DNA of 64,000 nt from contig JAIPDI010000021.1 of NCBI GenBank assembly GCA_021737785.1, forward strand, positions 23,154-87,153, in the 5' to 3' direction. The translations under genes and the position numbers were made by a program. Source of the stretch: Deltaproteobacteria bacterium (GTDB lineage Bacteria; Desulfobacterota; DSM-4660; Desulfatiglandales; Desulfatiglandaceae). Under the pieces are notes generated by a model. The model did no database searches. It worked only from the letters and a program-made list of their open reading frames with translations, and was not told the origin of the DNA. Below are positions 1 to 9,145 of the stretch, piece by piece. How positions within the stretch are numbered: position 1 is the stretch's first letter; each line of letters starts with the position of its first letter.

Positions 1-784
1 GCGCCATCATCCGTTCATAAAGGACAGGGAATATCCGGCTGATCCAGTAACTGATCTTTCCCACAGGGGTCAGCACCAACAGGTGTTTTCGTTTAAGCGC
101 CCCCCTGTAAATAGCCTCAGCCACGTTTTCCGGCGTATCCTGCCCACCAACCCGCGACTGGGGATGGGCCGTGACGCCCCCGTTGCAGCCCAAGGCCCGG
201 GCCTGAAGATTCGTCTGCACAAAGCCGGGGCAGACGATCATGACATGGGTCCCGGTCTCCCTGATTTCGGTCCTGAGAGAGGTAAAGAGACCGTTTAGCG
301 CATGCTTGCTGGCGCTGTATCCGGTCCTTCCCAAGAGCGGGGCCAGGCCGGCCACGCTTTCGTTGACGATAATGAGTCCCTTCCTTTGAATCAGGCTTCG
401 GATGGCCGCCTTGGTGCAGTAAAGCGACCCGAAGAAATTGACCGCCATCACCTTCTCGAAGACCGAGATATCGGTATCCACGAAGGCTCCCCGCTGGGTG
501 ATCCCGGCGTTGTTGAAAAGGACGTCGATGCCGCCGTACCCATCCATGATCTGCCCGACGGCTGCCTCACAGTCATCTCTTTGGGCAACATCGCATGTGG
601 CTGCGAGACACTCCACCCCCCTGCCGGCCAGCGCCTGTTGGGCCTCATGGAGGGCCTGCGAATCCATATCCAGCATGCCGATCTTTGCCCCATCCGCGGA
701 AAACCGTCTGCACACCGCAAGGCCGATCCCGCTGGCAGCACCGGTGACCACTACGACTTTGTCTTTAAACGCATTTTTTGGCAT
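1..784 (-). CDS. SDR-family oxidoreductase (3' end beyond window)
   Basis: Short-chain dehydrogenase/reductase; 261 codons are visible and the C-terminus lies off the left edge. The Rossmann glycine motif TGAASGIG starts at residue 14, NNAG follows near residue 92, and the catalytic YSASK has Tyr156 and Lys160. These show a classical NAD(P)(H)-dependent SDR; the substrate cannot be read from sequence. The start is ATG at 784 with AAAGGA just upstream. The C-terminal part has a hydrophobic/aromatic stretch (WISRIF) of the kind seen in membrane-associated SDRs. It stands alone, 104 bp from the next gene on the same strand. Confidence 0.85.
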   Translation of the reverse strand, partial: MPKNAFKDKVVVVTGAASGIGLAVCRRFSADGAKIGMLDMDSQALHEAQQALAGRGVECLAATCDVAQRDDCEAAVGQIMDGYGGIDVLFNNAGITQRGAFVDTDISVFEKVMAVNFFGSLYCTKAAIRSLIQRKGLIIVNESVAGLAPLLGRTGYSASKHALNGLFTSLRTEIRETGTHVMIVCPGFVQTNLQARALGCNGGVTAHPQSRVGGQDTPENVAEAIYRGALKRKHLLVLTPVGKISYWISRIFPVLYERMMA

Positions 785-888
785 AAAGATCCTTTCTGCC
801 AGACATCACGATCCGCCTTCCTGGCAGGTTGGCATATTGTCTTGCCCTTATCTGAACTTGAGTGAGGGCATTTTCCGAACAGGGCGGA

Positions 889-1485
889 TCAGAAAAGCCC
901 CAGTTCCGTGGCGCGCGATACGGCAGCCGGGAACTTGTTTCTCAGGGTCTCCAATTCCTGGGCGTCCCGAACCATGCGGATGTCGTCGATGTGCCAGCCC
1001 GGCACGACCATAACCCCGTAAAGCCCCCAGTCATATTCTGGGACCTCCTTTTTGACAAAGCCCATCCATGTGCCTGCGGGAATCACCTTCTGCGGGACCT
1101 GGCCCTTGTCCACCTCCGGACCGAGGGCAATTTCCTCCCAGGTCCCGTCCGGATACAAGAGCATCTGGATCATGGGCGCTCCGGCATGATAAAGGAGGAT
1201 CTCGTCGGATGTGAGGATATGCCAGGGGTCGATAGTGACCTCCCGGGTCATGAGATAATAGATGAGGGAGGCGCTGGACCGGTCCGTTTCCATATCGGCC
1301 TTGAGGGCCGATTGATAGGTGGGTTTGTAAAACCCCGGACAGGCGTCGTCAGACATGGGTTCAAGGGCCAGGCCCTGAATGACCTGATGTGCGGACAGGC
1401 GTTGTTTCTGTCCCACGGTGGCGCATCCACCGATGGTCATGGCCGTTACCCCCGCGACAATTAACCAGGGAATCGATTTTATCAT
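889..1485 (-). CDS. cupin_5/DUF985-type lipoprotein
   Basis: 198 residues. The N-terminus is a lipoprotein signal (hydrophobic run ending IGGCA), so the protein is probably anchored in the envelope. The body carries the pattern of the Cupin_5 (DUF985) family: SASLIYYL, WHILTSDEILLYHAG, a PDG segment, then VIPAGTW and a late VVPGWHIDD. Most family members are cytoplasmic beta-barrel proteins of unclear or sugar-related function, so the lipoprotein signal is unusual. I chose ATG 1485 because GGAG lies about 9 nt upstream and a signal peptide follows directly; the longer frame upstream is not protein-like. Family assignment is by pattern recognition. Confidence 0.7.
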   Translation of the reverse strand: MIKSIPWLIVAGVTAMTIGGCATVGQKQRLSAHQVIQGLALEPMSDDACPGFYKPTYQSALKADMETDRSSASLIYYLMTREVTIDPWHILTSDEILLYHAGAPMIQMLLYPDGTWEEIALGPEVDKGQVPQKVIPAGTWMGFVKKEVPEYDWGLYGVMVVPGWHIDDIRMVRDAQELETLRNKFPAAVSRATELGLF

Positions 1486-1603
1486 TGTAACACTCTCCAT
1501 CGTTTTGAGGTTTAGGGGCTGAAGCCAATTTGGGGAAAGGACCCGAAAGACCAAAGGGCAAAGGAAAAGGTCGAAGGCCTTGTCACCCGCCAGGTCCCGA
1601 GGG

Positions 1604-4189
1604 CTAGGAAAGCGCCCCATGTTTGTCCGTGTTGACATCCACGGCATAGATACCCGGGCTGTAAGTCTCTCCCTTTTCATGCCGGGAGACGAAGCCGCAC
1701 AACAGGCTGTACAGCTCTTCAAAGACGCCGTCGATCACCTCGCCGGGCACCCCGTAATAGAGAAAATTAATGGGCATGGCATCGCCCAATAGATACAGAT
1801 CCTTGCGCCAACCCCCGAAGCCGGGAGGGGAACCGGATGCCCCTTCAAAAACGATCCGTACGTGATGGCCTTGCAATACCTGGTTTTGGGGGTCCTTGAT
1901 GGGCCGTTTCTCCAGGCGCACCGGATACCCGCCGATGGCAGGGTCGGGGGCATTGGAAAGGGTCTCGATCCAGGCAGTGAGGTCTGCGAATTCAATGGTT
2001 TTGGTCGACCCGCTGGCAAAAAACAGGTCTCGCGCCGATCCTTCTAACAGGAGCTTCTCAAAGAAATCCCTCTGGAGCACCGACACCCCGGTAACGCCCA
2101 CAAAGAGATCCAGAGGCTTCCAGACCTCTTCCGGGAGTTGATCGATGTGGGAGAAGTCCCGGGACCCATTGTTGCCGTCGCTCTTTGCCTTGATGTCCAG
2201 ACCAAAGGCGGTTCCATAGGACCCCCGGTCAATCATGGCCTTCAGCACGAAACGGCCGATGTTGCCGCAGGACCCCAGGATAAGGGCATGACGGTGGAGC
2301 ATGCTCTTCCCGAGACCGTTGAAGATGGATTCCACTGCGCTGAGGATGGAATAGGCGCATGCCTCCGCTTCCACGACGTTCTTATACCGCGATGTGGCAA
2401 TGGTCAAAACGGGAAACGTGAGCCCGTTGCAATCCTTTTCCACGGCCTGCAACTGATAATAGCCGTTGGTCGTGTGTTCAAATGTGGCGGGAAGCAGCCC
2501 TCGAAGCCATTCTTTGAGAGGGATATTCACATCAAGGTCCGAAGGGGGCAAAACAGCGAAGAAGTCCAGGGTATGGGCCAGGGACCTGGCGTCATGGCAG
2601 AGGCGGTTCAGGACCGGGGCCAGATACCCGCCGTCTTCAATGAGCAATAACTTGCGGCCTTCCTCCACTGCCGCAAGGGCTTCCCTGAAAAAGAGGTGCC
2701 CGGCCGCGAGGCGCATGGCCTCTATGTAGTTGCCCCGCAGGACCCGCAGGGCCTTATCCAGATCCTTCAGTCCTTCCAGGGAAGAATACTGGCGGGAAAG
2801 GATATAGGCGCCGTCTACAGAATCCCGCAGCTCGATTCGCTGGAGCGCGTAGAAGAGGAACCGATGCTCAGGCATGCTCAGCATGTCTTCCAAATGAGCG
2901 TCCGGCACAATGCCCTGGTAGCGGATGAAGAGGGTTGTCAGGAATCCACACCCGGAGGCTTCCAGGGCCTTGACAAAGCCCAGCACTTCCGATGTGGCAT
3001 GGTGAACCAGAAATATCCGGTAATTTTGGAGAATCCCGGAAGGCGCGGCAGACTGGGTCTCCAAAAGAGAGGGCATCCGCCTCAGGTGGGCCCCCATATC
3101 CGGAGGCTGGCGAGGTTCGCCGATACTGATATTGAGCATGGCCCCTTTTCGAGACAGGTCCATATAGATGCGGGTCTCGGCGTCCATCATCTCCAGGATG
3201 TTGCCCGAGGCCAGTATCCGGATCAGATTATCATCTTCCAGCAAGAGGAGGATTTTCGACAAGAGAAAGGAAAACTCAGGATCCTGACTTAGAAGCAATC
3301 CTTCCGACGTTTCCTGAGTCCACCTGAAGAAGGCCCCGGTCACGTTCTCAAGTCCTGAGGCCACCAGCAGCTCAAAAAGCGCCGCCTGACGCCCCGGAAT
3401 TTCAATATATTCATTATGCTGGTTCTGGCATTCCCTGTGAATGCCGGTAAAAATCTGTTCCGCCATGATGGCGATGTCCTGGCGGTAGTGGCGACGGCCC
3501 ACCTCATTGACCACCCGGTGGGGGATCCGTTTCAAGAACAGCCGGGACTGGACCCCGTCCTCTATGGTGAGGCGGAGGAACCGGCCGTGTCGATCGTATT
3601 CGAGCAAAACAAAATAGCTGAATGCCCCTTCGCAGGTGGTGTGAAAGGGAAAGAGCATGGCCAGGCCTTGGTCTTCGGACGGCCCGCAGGACGCCTTATC
3701 TTTCATTTCAAAGGCCGTGGGAAAAAGAAGACCTCCCCATCGGGGCGTCTGAATCGCGTCAAATACGAGGCGGAGATGACGGCTGAATCCTTCCTGGTCG
3801 TCAAGGAGATGGCGGGCCACAGGGCCCCGGGCGTAGACCACCACATGGGTGACGCCGAGGGCCGCCAGCTCCGGCGTATTTTCGGGGTCCACCATGGTGC
3901 GGGTGAGAACATCCACCGGCGAATGACGGCATTGCTCCAGCACCTGCCTGGCCAATGAACTGACAAAACCGGGGATCCCCGAGAAGACCCGCATGGCCGT
4001 CATGTCTATAAGATAGCTGCCGTCGTCTTGTTCCATCAGGGGGATGCCGAAGGAGGTCAGTTGCGGCCCATGGGGGACCTCCCGGTCCTTTGCGTCCTTT
4101 TTGAATCGCGACGAGCGCATGAGGTTGTCCAGGATGGAACCGATCTGTTTTTTCTTTCCGCTCTCTTCCAATGGCGTTTTTCTCCTCAT
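1604..4189 (-). CDS. large protein with adenosylhomocysteinase-like NAD-binding C-terminal domain
   Basis: 861 residues, no signal peptide. Residues 1-600 match nothing I recognise. From about 610 the protein resembles the NAD-binding part of S-adenosylhomocysteine hydrolase: a segment beginning ATSRYKNVVEAEA, a Rossmann glycine turn ILGSCGNIGRFV, DLFVGVTGVSVL, then FFASGSTKTIEFADL. The usual SAHH substrate-domain motifs are not evident, so a true hydrolase is unlikely; a nucleotide-sensing or dehydrogenase-like role is a guess. Its ATG overlaps the stop of the HAMP protein upstream (ATGA), and that gene nearly abuts the ParA-type ATPase, so the three are translationally coupled and probably act together. 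Confidence 0.55.
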   Translation of the reverse strand: MRRKTPLEESGKKKQIGSILDNLMRSSRFKKDAKDREVPHGPQLTSFGIPLMEQDDGSYLIDMTAMRVFSGIPGFVSSLARQVLEQCRHSPVDVLTRTMVDPENTPELAALGVTHVVVYARGPVARHLLDDQEGFSRHLRLVFDAIQTPRWGGLLFPTAFEMKDKASCGPSEDQGLAMLFPFHTTCEGAFSYFVLLEYDRHGRFLRLTIEDGVQSRLFLKRIPHRVVNEVGRRHYRQDIAIMAEQIFTGIHRECQNQHNEYIEIPGRQAALFELLVASGLENVTGAFFRWTQETSEGLLLSQDPEFSFLLSKILLLLEDDNLIRILASGNILEMMDAETRIYMDLSRKGAMLNISIGEPRQPPDMGAHLRRMPSLLETQSAAPSGILQNYRIFLVHHATSEVLGFVKALEASGCGFLTTLFIRYQGIVPDAHLEDMLSMPEHRFLFYALQRIELRDSVDGAYILSRQYSSLEGLKDLDKALRVLRGNYIEAMRLAAGHLFFREALAAVEEGRKLLLIEDGGYLAPVLNRLCHDARSLAHTLDFFAVLPPSDLDVNIPLKEWLRGLLPATFEHTTNGYYQLQAVEKDCNGLTFPVLTIATSRYKNVVEAEACAYSILSAVESIFNGLGKSMLHRHALILGSCGNIGRFVLKAMIDRGSYGTAFGLDIKAKSDGNNGSRDFSHIDQLPEEVWKPLDLFVGVTGVSVLQRDFFEKLLLEGSARDLFFASGSTKTIEFADLTAWIETLSNAPDPAIGGYPVRLEKRPIKDPQNQVLQGHHVRIVFEGASGSPPGFGGWRKDLYLLGDAMPINFLYYGVPGEVIDGVFEELYSLLCGFVSRHEKGETYSPGIYAVDVNTDKHGALS

Positions 4190-5244
4190 GAATCATCCGC
4201 ACCGGCCCTGCGGCGCAGGTTCCCGGCCTTCTGCTTCAGGGTTTTGAAATAGTCTGATTCGGTAATTTTTTCAAGGTCTGCGGTCTGCTTGTCCCGGTCG
4301 ATTCGGACCCTCAGTATTTTCACTTCCCGCTTGAGTTCCTCCTCGCGCTTTTCCACGGACTGGACCATGTCCGAGAACACGGCAGCCATGGTTCCCAATT
4401 CATCCGGTCGGCTCCGGATGGCCGCCAGATCGCCCACATGGGAATAATCGCCGTCAGCCACCTGGCGCGCCACGGTGGTAAGGCTCACCACAGGCGCCGT
4501 GATCTTCTTGGCGCTGACCGCGCTAACGGCCAGGCCGATGATCAGGACGATCAGCGTCACAACCCCTAATGTGTAAAGCTCCTCCACGTGAAGCTGCTCC
4601 CCCATGGTGATCAGGATGCTGCTCAGCCAGGTGGCCATGACCGTGATGATGAGGAGGTAGTAGACCGCCTGAATGGTGCGCATCTCGATGCGGGCGATGA
4701 GGAGTCCGGCCGCCCGCATCATGGGGGGAATCAGCATAAAGGCCCACAGGGTGTCGGTGATGAAGATGGGGAGAAAGAGCCCGAACAGGGCCTGATGAAA
4801 CGGGATCCGGCCAAGGCCGTACTCCACGGCCGTGGAAAAGGCGAACGGGACGCTGGATGCCAGAAGGAGGAGGATCAGGAGTTTTACAAAGGACGCAATG
4901 GCATCCACGGGCCTTGCGCCCAGATATCGGGCCAGTCCCGGTATGAAACCCATGAGTCCGTTGGCGAGGCTCCAGTGAACGGCAAAAAAAGGACCCTTGC
5001 CCCCGATGGCGTAGCCCAGCATATCCCCCAGTGCCCCCGATACAAAACCGCCCGCAGGACCGTACAGGATCCCCATGAACATGGGGAGGACCACCTGGGG
5101 CCGCAGTTCGGCAAAGTTGCATCCGGGGAGATAATATTTGCCCGACAGAAAATTGGCAAATCCGTAAAAGCACCCCACGGCAATGCAGACCAAGACTGTT
5201 ATGACGGGTCTTTCTGACCCGATCTGTGGTGGGGGATGTGTCAT
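4186..5244 (-). CDS. ECF-S-like membrane domain fused to HAMP and coiled coil
   Basis: 352 residues. The first ~190 form several membrane segments resembling ECF-transporter substrate-binding (S) or related integral membrane domains (YGPAGGFVSGALGDMLGY, ITDTLWAFMLIPP). Another membrane pair near 200-255 leads into a HAMP linker (KKITAPVVSLTTVARQVADG). A charged coiled coil and a short basic tail (ITESDYFKTLKQKAG) follow. No kinase, cyclase or methyl-accepting domain follows the HAMP, which suggests it signals to the partner protein encoded immediately downstream. I prefer ATG 5244 (GAGGG upstream, 4 nt after the ATPase stop); an ATG 30 nt earlier would overlap the ATPase gene. Confidence 0.6.
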   Translation of the reverse strand: MTHPPPQIGSERPVITVLVCIAVGCFYGFANFLSGKYYLPGCNFAELRPQVVLPMFMGILYGPAGGFVSGALGDMLGYAIGGKGPFFAVHWSLANGLMGFIPGLARYLGARPVDAIASFVKLLILLLLASSVPFAFSTAVEYGLGRIPFHQALFGLFLPIFITDTLWAFMLIPPMMRAAGLLIARIEMRTIQAVYYLLIITVMATWLSSILITMGEQLHVEELYTLGVVTLIVLIIGLAVSAVSAKKITAPVVSLTTVARQVADGDYSHVGDLAAIRSRPDELGTMAAVFSDMVQSVEKREEELKREVKILRVRIDRDKQTADLEKITESDYFKTLKQKAGNLRRRAGADDS

Positions 5245-5248
5245 GCCC

Positions 5249-6004
5249 TCAGGAACGTAAGGCCCTTGCCACATGCTTCAGTTCCGATACAATGGGATGA
5301 TCCGCGTATCGAACCGCGAAGATACCGTGGCTGGCCAGGCCCATCATCTCTTCGGAATGGGGGATGACCCCGGCCACGGGGCAGTTGTAGGTGTCTGAGA
5401 CCGTCCGGCGGATCTGTTCCAGGTCAAAGGTTGACGGGGCCTTGTTGATGAGGATCATCATGCAGGGGACGTCCAGTTCCCGGGCCACCTCCACGGTCAG
5501 CCCGGTCCCCTGGTAATCCTGGAAATCGGGACGCATCACCACCAGAAGGGCGTTTGAAATGGCGATGGAGAGGAGGGTCTCCTCATTCAACCCTGGATGG
5601 GTGTCGATCACCAGGATATCCAGTTTCAACGCCCGGATCAGGTCGCGAAAGCCGTCGCTTAAGAGATCGATGTCGTACCCGTCGTGGAGGACCCGGGCGA
5701 TGTCCGCCGCATTGACGCTGGAGGGGATGAGGTAGATGGCCCCGGTGCAGGCCCCCCCGAGGGCGCTGCTCACGTCGCAGGCGGTCTGTTCAATGGCACA
5801 TCGGCCCCAGAGGTAGTCGTTGAGGGAATAGGGCGCTTCATCCTCGTCCAGACCAAAGATCACGTGGATCCCCGGCGACTGGATGTCCGTGTCGATCACC
5901 CCCACCCGGAGTCCGTCCATGGCATACAGCGCCGCCAGGTTGGCCGACGTATTGGACTTGCCGGTCCCCCCTCGGAATGAATGAACAGATATGATGTCGG
6001 CCAT
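5249..6004 (-). CDS. MinD/ParA-family ATPase
   Basis: 251 residues, cytoplasmic. The deviant Walker A motif reads FRGGTGKSN near residue 10, with Arg where most ParA/MinD proteins have the signature Lys. DTDIQSP (A' motif) and LVIDTHPGLNEETL (Walker B region) follow. The fold is that of the SIMIBI/ParA NTPases that dimerise on ATP and position or regulate partners. No minC, minE or parB gene is nearby, so a cell-division or plasmid role is not supported. It leads a coupled unit with the HAMP membrane protein and the SAHH-like protein. Start ATG 6004 follows a purine-rich GGAAGAAAGAG; an upstream TTG is possible. Confidence 0.8.
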   Translation of the reverse strand: MADIISVHSFRGGTGKSNTSANLAALYAMDGLRVGVIDTDIQSPGIHVIFGLDEDEAPYSLNDYLWGRCAIEQTACDVSSALGGACTGAIYLIPSSVNAADIARVLHDGYDIDLLSDGFRDLIRALKLDILVIDTHPGLNEETLLSIAISNALLVVMRPDFQDYQGTGLTVEVARELDVPCMMILINKAPSTFDLEQIRRTVSDTYNCPVAGVIPHSEEMMGLASHGIFAVRYADHPIVSELKHVARALRS

Positions 6005-6021
6005 TTCTCTTTCTTCCAAAA

Positions 6022-6140
6022 AACTAAGAAATTCAGAAATTCAGGAATTGAGGAATTTAGTGCCTTATCGCCAGATTTTCTGTCACAAAAAACAAGAAGA
6101 TGATTGTGAGAAGGTGACGTTCCCCAATATTCCCCACCTG
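6022..6140. other. AT-rich intergenic stretch with short GAATT-type repeats
   Basis: This short gap contains reiterated AAATTCAG/GGAATT-like words around 6025-6060. Similar purine-rich AT tracts lie at 7081-7112 and 8884-8930, next to neighbouring genes. No gene or terminator is evident. Confidence 0.4.
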
Positions 6141-7061
6141 TCATCCTTCCTGGCCGGCCGGCAGGGAGATGCGGGTAAAGATAAAGGCGGTGATGAGCCC
6201 GGCGATGATGTGCCAGATTCCCCACCAGGCCACCAGGATGGCCATGCCCCCCAGGCCCCCGAAAAAATTGAAGACCAGGACCAGACCCAGGGCCGAATTC
6301 TGAATCCCCACCTCGATGCAGACAGCCCGCGCATCCCTCTCTTCCAAACCGAGAAGACGGCCCGACCAGTACCCCAGATTCAGGGCCAGCGCATTGTGGA
6401 TCAAGACCACGAACATTACCAGGCCGATCACCTGGAGGAAGATCCGCCAGTTGGCGGCCAGGGCACCCAACACAATGACGATGAAGAAGACCAGCGAAAA
6501 GATCTTGAAGGGCTTTCTTACCTTGCCGGCCATGTTGGGGAAGATGCGGCTCACGGTCATCCCTGCTGCCAGAGGTATCCCCAATATGATGAAAATGGTG
6601 GTAAACACATCCATGGGACTGAGGCTGACCTGCCTCAGAATGTCCGCCGTATGGGGGTTGAGGCTTCCCCACAGGCTCAGGTTGAGCGGCGTCATGACGA
6701 TGGCCGCTGCCGTGGAAACCGCTGTCATGCTGATGGATACGGCGCAGTTGCCCTTGGCCAGATAGGTGATGATATTGGAGAGGTTCCCCCCGGGGCAGGC
6801 CGCCACCAGGATCATGCCCAGGGCGACGGAGGGTTGCGGCCGCAGGATCAGGGTCAGCAGGAAAGTGAAGGCGGGAAGAAGGATGAACTGGGCGCCCAGT
6901 CCGATGCCCGGGGCCTTGGGCGAAACAATGATCCGCTTGAAATCCTCGACCTTGAGATCCAGGGCCACCCCGAACATCATCAACCCGATGGCGGCATTAA
7001 TAATGAACAATCCCTGGGGATTAAAATTGAGCCTGACCTGATCCACCACTGCCGGGTCCAT
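6141..7061 (-). CDS. bile acid:sodium symporter family transporter
   Basis: 306 residues with about nine hydrophobic segments. The family-like motif ACPGGNLSNIITYLAKGN lies near residue 95, and the C-terminal half contains CIEVGIQNSALGLVLVF. These place it in the BASS (SBF) family of sodium-coupled organic-anion carriers; bacterial members carry varied carboxylates and the substrate is unknown. I chose ATG 7061 because GGAGG stands 7 nt upstream; the open frame extends further 5' but is not protein-like. It lies beside a ThDP-dependent enzyme and an SDR on the same strand, which suggests uptake feeding a small organic-acid pathway (inference). Confidence 0.85.
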   Translation of the reverse strand: MDPAVVDQVRLNFNPQGLFIINAAIGLMMFGVALDLKVEDFKRIIVSPKAPGIGLGAQFILLPAFTFLLTLILRPQPSVALGMILVAACPGGNLSNIITYLAKGNCAVSISMTAVSTAAAIVMTPLNLSLWGSLNPHTADILRQVSLSPMDVFTTIFIILGIPLAAGMTVSRIFPNMAGKVRKPFKIFSLVFFIVIVLGALAANWRIFLQVIGLVMFVVLIHNALALNLGYWSGRLLGLEERDARAVCIEVGIQNSALGLVLVFNFFGGLGGMAILVAWWGIWHIIAGLITAFIFTRISLPAGQEG

Positions 7062-7170
7062 AGGGTTGCCTCCGTGCACGACAATGAGAAATGAAGAATG
7101 AAGAATTAAAGGTGACGCATTCGCAATAAGTCGGCCCTTCCAATCCTCCGAATCATTCGTCCATCCAGCA

Positions 7171-8865
7171 TCAAGCCATATAGGCCCCCACATTGGCCAG
7201 GGCAATGCTGGCCGGGCTGATGGGGGCCTGATCGGTCATGACATTGATGCAGGTGGTTATCCCTGAAGCAAAGGCCGCTTCCAGGGCGGGCCGGATTTCC
7301 GCCGGCTGTTCCACCAGGATTCCCTTTCCTCCCAGGGCCTCCACCATCCGGTGATAATCGACCCTCCCTATATGGGTTCCCTCCCTGACCGAGTGGCCCA
7401 TCCGTATTTCCTGACTGTGCCGGATCATGCCCCATCCCAGATCGTTGCAGATCACCACAACAATGGGGAGCTTTCTCCTGAGAGCGGTTTCAAATTCCAT
7501 GAAGTTGAATCCCACAGACCCGTCTCCCGTGATCAGGCAGACCCGCTTTTCAGGATAGATGAGCTTGGCCGCATTGGCATAGGGGATCCCCACTGCAAGG
7601 GAGCCGAAGATTCCGTAGTCGAGATAGTGTCCGGGCTTACGGATGGTGCGGGTCATCCCCATCCAGGTGGCGGTATCGCCCCCGTCGGTCACCACGATGT
7701 CGTCTTCCCTGTTCATGAATTCATTGATTTCTCGGGCGAGGCGCATCGGGTGAATCGGCACGGCATCGCTCTTCCAGTCGTTGACCGACATGGCCTTACC
7801 CTGCTCGTGTGCGGTTTCAAGGGTGGAGATCCACGGGGCAAAACGGGACGTGAGCATTTCATTGAGCTTCTTTTCCCGGACAACGGTATTGCATCGTCTG
7901 AGCAGGGCCCCCACATCGCTGACCACCGGAAGATCCACCGTGCGGTTCCTGCCGATCTCTTCAGGCTGGATATCCACCTGGATTACCTTGGCCTGGCGGT
8001 TGAAGATATCGCCGAACATGTAATAAAGGCAGATTCGTGTCCCCAGAAGAACCACCAGATCGGTCTGCATGTAGGCGGAGAATCCGCTCCCCGGCCGGAT
8101 GGCAAGGGCCCCTTCGAAGCACAAGGGATGGGTATCCGGGATCGTGCCTCTACCGGAAAGGGAGGTGTATACGGGAATGCCGGTGTTTTCAATAAACTCG
8201 ATCAGCTCCTTCTCGGCCCCGGACTGCCATACCCCTGTACCGGCAATCACAATGGGCTTTTCAGCCTGTTGGATCATGTCGATCATCTGTTCCGCCTTTG
8301 CAAGGTCAGCAGGATGGGAAGTTACATCCGTTTTCATCTCCTTGACCGATGACGGATTGGCCTGTGCATTCAGGACATCCACCGGGAACTCCAGGTATAC
8401 AGGCCCCGGCCGGCCGCTGGAGGCGGTCCGGAAGGCGATATCCATGAATTCCGGGACCCGCTCCACCTTGTGACAGACCAGGGCCTTTTTGACCATCGGC
8501 CCGATCACCGGGGCCTGGGGCATGTCCTGGAGGTCGAGCTTTTCCCTGTGATCCAGACCCACACAGCCGGCAATCAGGACCAGCGGCGTGTTGGAAAAGA
8601 ATGCGCTGGCAATGCCTGTCAGGGAATTGGTGAATCCCGGGCCGGCCGTCACCATGGCCACACCCGGTGTCCGGGTCAGCTTGCCCCATGCCTCGGCCAT
8701 AAAGACCGCGGCTTGTTCATGCCGCGTGTCGAAAAGCGTTACATGGCTGTTTTCAAGATATTGATAGATCGGCGTGATATGGCCCCCGCTGAGGGTAAAC
8801 ACATATTTCACGCCTCTCTTGGTCAGCCCATCAGCCACCAGTTGTCCGCCTGTAACGGTTTCCAT
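7171..8865 (-). CDS. thiamine-diphosphate-dependent enzyme, acetolactate-synthase-like
   Basis: 564 residues with all three domains of the ThDP decarboxylase/carboligase family. The N-terminal Pyr domain contains the activating Glu in DTRHEQAAVFMAEAWG. A central domain holds GTRICLYYMFGDIF. The C-terminal PP domain carries GDGSVGFNFMEFETALRR followed by VICNDLGWG, the cofactor-binding GDG...N motif. Similar proteins include acetolactate synthase, oxalyl-CoA decarboxylase and cyclohexanedione hydrolase; no ilvN regulatory subunit is adjacent, so a catabolic role is as likely as branched-chain synthesis. Start ATG 8865 follows GGGGGT; the TTG before it is less likely. Confidence 0.8.
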   Translation of the reverse strand: METVTGGQLVADGLTKRGVKYVFTLSGGHITPIYQYLENSHVTLFDTRHEQAAVFMAEAWGKLTRTPGVAMVTAGPGFTNSLTGIASAFFSNTPLVLIAGCVGLDHREKLDLQDMPQAPVIGPMVKKALVCHKVERVPEFMDIAFRTASSGRPGPVYLEFPVDVLNAQANPSSVKEMKTDVTSHPADLAKAEQMIDMIQQAEKPIVIAGTGVWQSGAEKELIEFIENTGIPVYTSLSGRGTIPDTHPLCFEGALAIRPGSGFSAYMQTDLVVLLGTRICLYYMFGDIFNRQAKVIQVDIQPEEIGRNRTVDLPVVSDVGALLRRCNTVVREKKLNEMLTSRFAPWISTLETAHEQGKAMSVNDWKSDAVPIHPMRLAREINEFMNREDDIVVTDGGDTATWMGMTRTIRKPGHYLDYGIFGSLAVGIPYANAAKLIYPEKRVCLITGDGSVGFNFMEFETALRRKLPIVVVICNDLGWGMIRHSQEIRMGHSVREGTHIGRVDYHRMVEALGGKGILVEQPAEIRPALEAAFASGITTCINVMTDQAPISPASIALANVGAYMA

Positions 8866-9025
8866 CAATAATACCCCCGTTGGATTGAGAATTATGAATT
8901 AAGAAGTAAAAATTAGGAATGAAAACATAAGGAATCGGCCGCCGAAGCAGGTCATTGTTCAACTTTATTCCATTTGCTCACTACTAACGCGGATGACCGC
9001 AACCAAAACGCTCGTGCGCTGTTCC

Positions 9026-9101
9026 GTCATTCCGGCATGCCGTTAGCCGGAATCCAGTCCGCCGCTTTTCTGGATTCCGGCCAAAACCGTGCCGGAATGA
9101 C
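9026..9101. repeat. imperfect inverted repeat (REP/MITE-like)
   Basis: The outer arms GTCATTCCGGC and GCCGGAATGAC are perfect complements. Inner arms CCGGAATCCAG and CTGGATTCCGG add a second stem. Such GTCATTCCGGC palindromes are common dispersed intergenic repeats in many proteobacteria. It lies between the ThDP enzyme and an SDR gene. Confidence 0.75.
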
Positions 9102-9145
9102 CAAAGTTGAGATTTTCTTGTTTTTAATGACAGAAAACCCAGGTA

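Noticed and set aside
5249..6004. MinD role in cell division
   Set aside because: No minC or minE, an atypical Arg in the Walker A motif, and coupling to unrelated genes argue against it.
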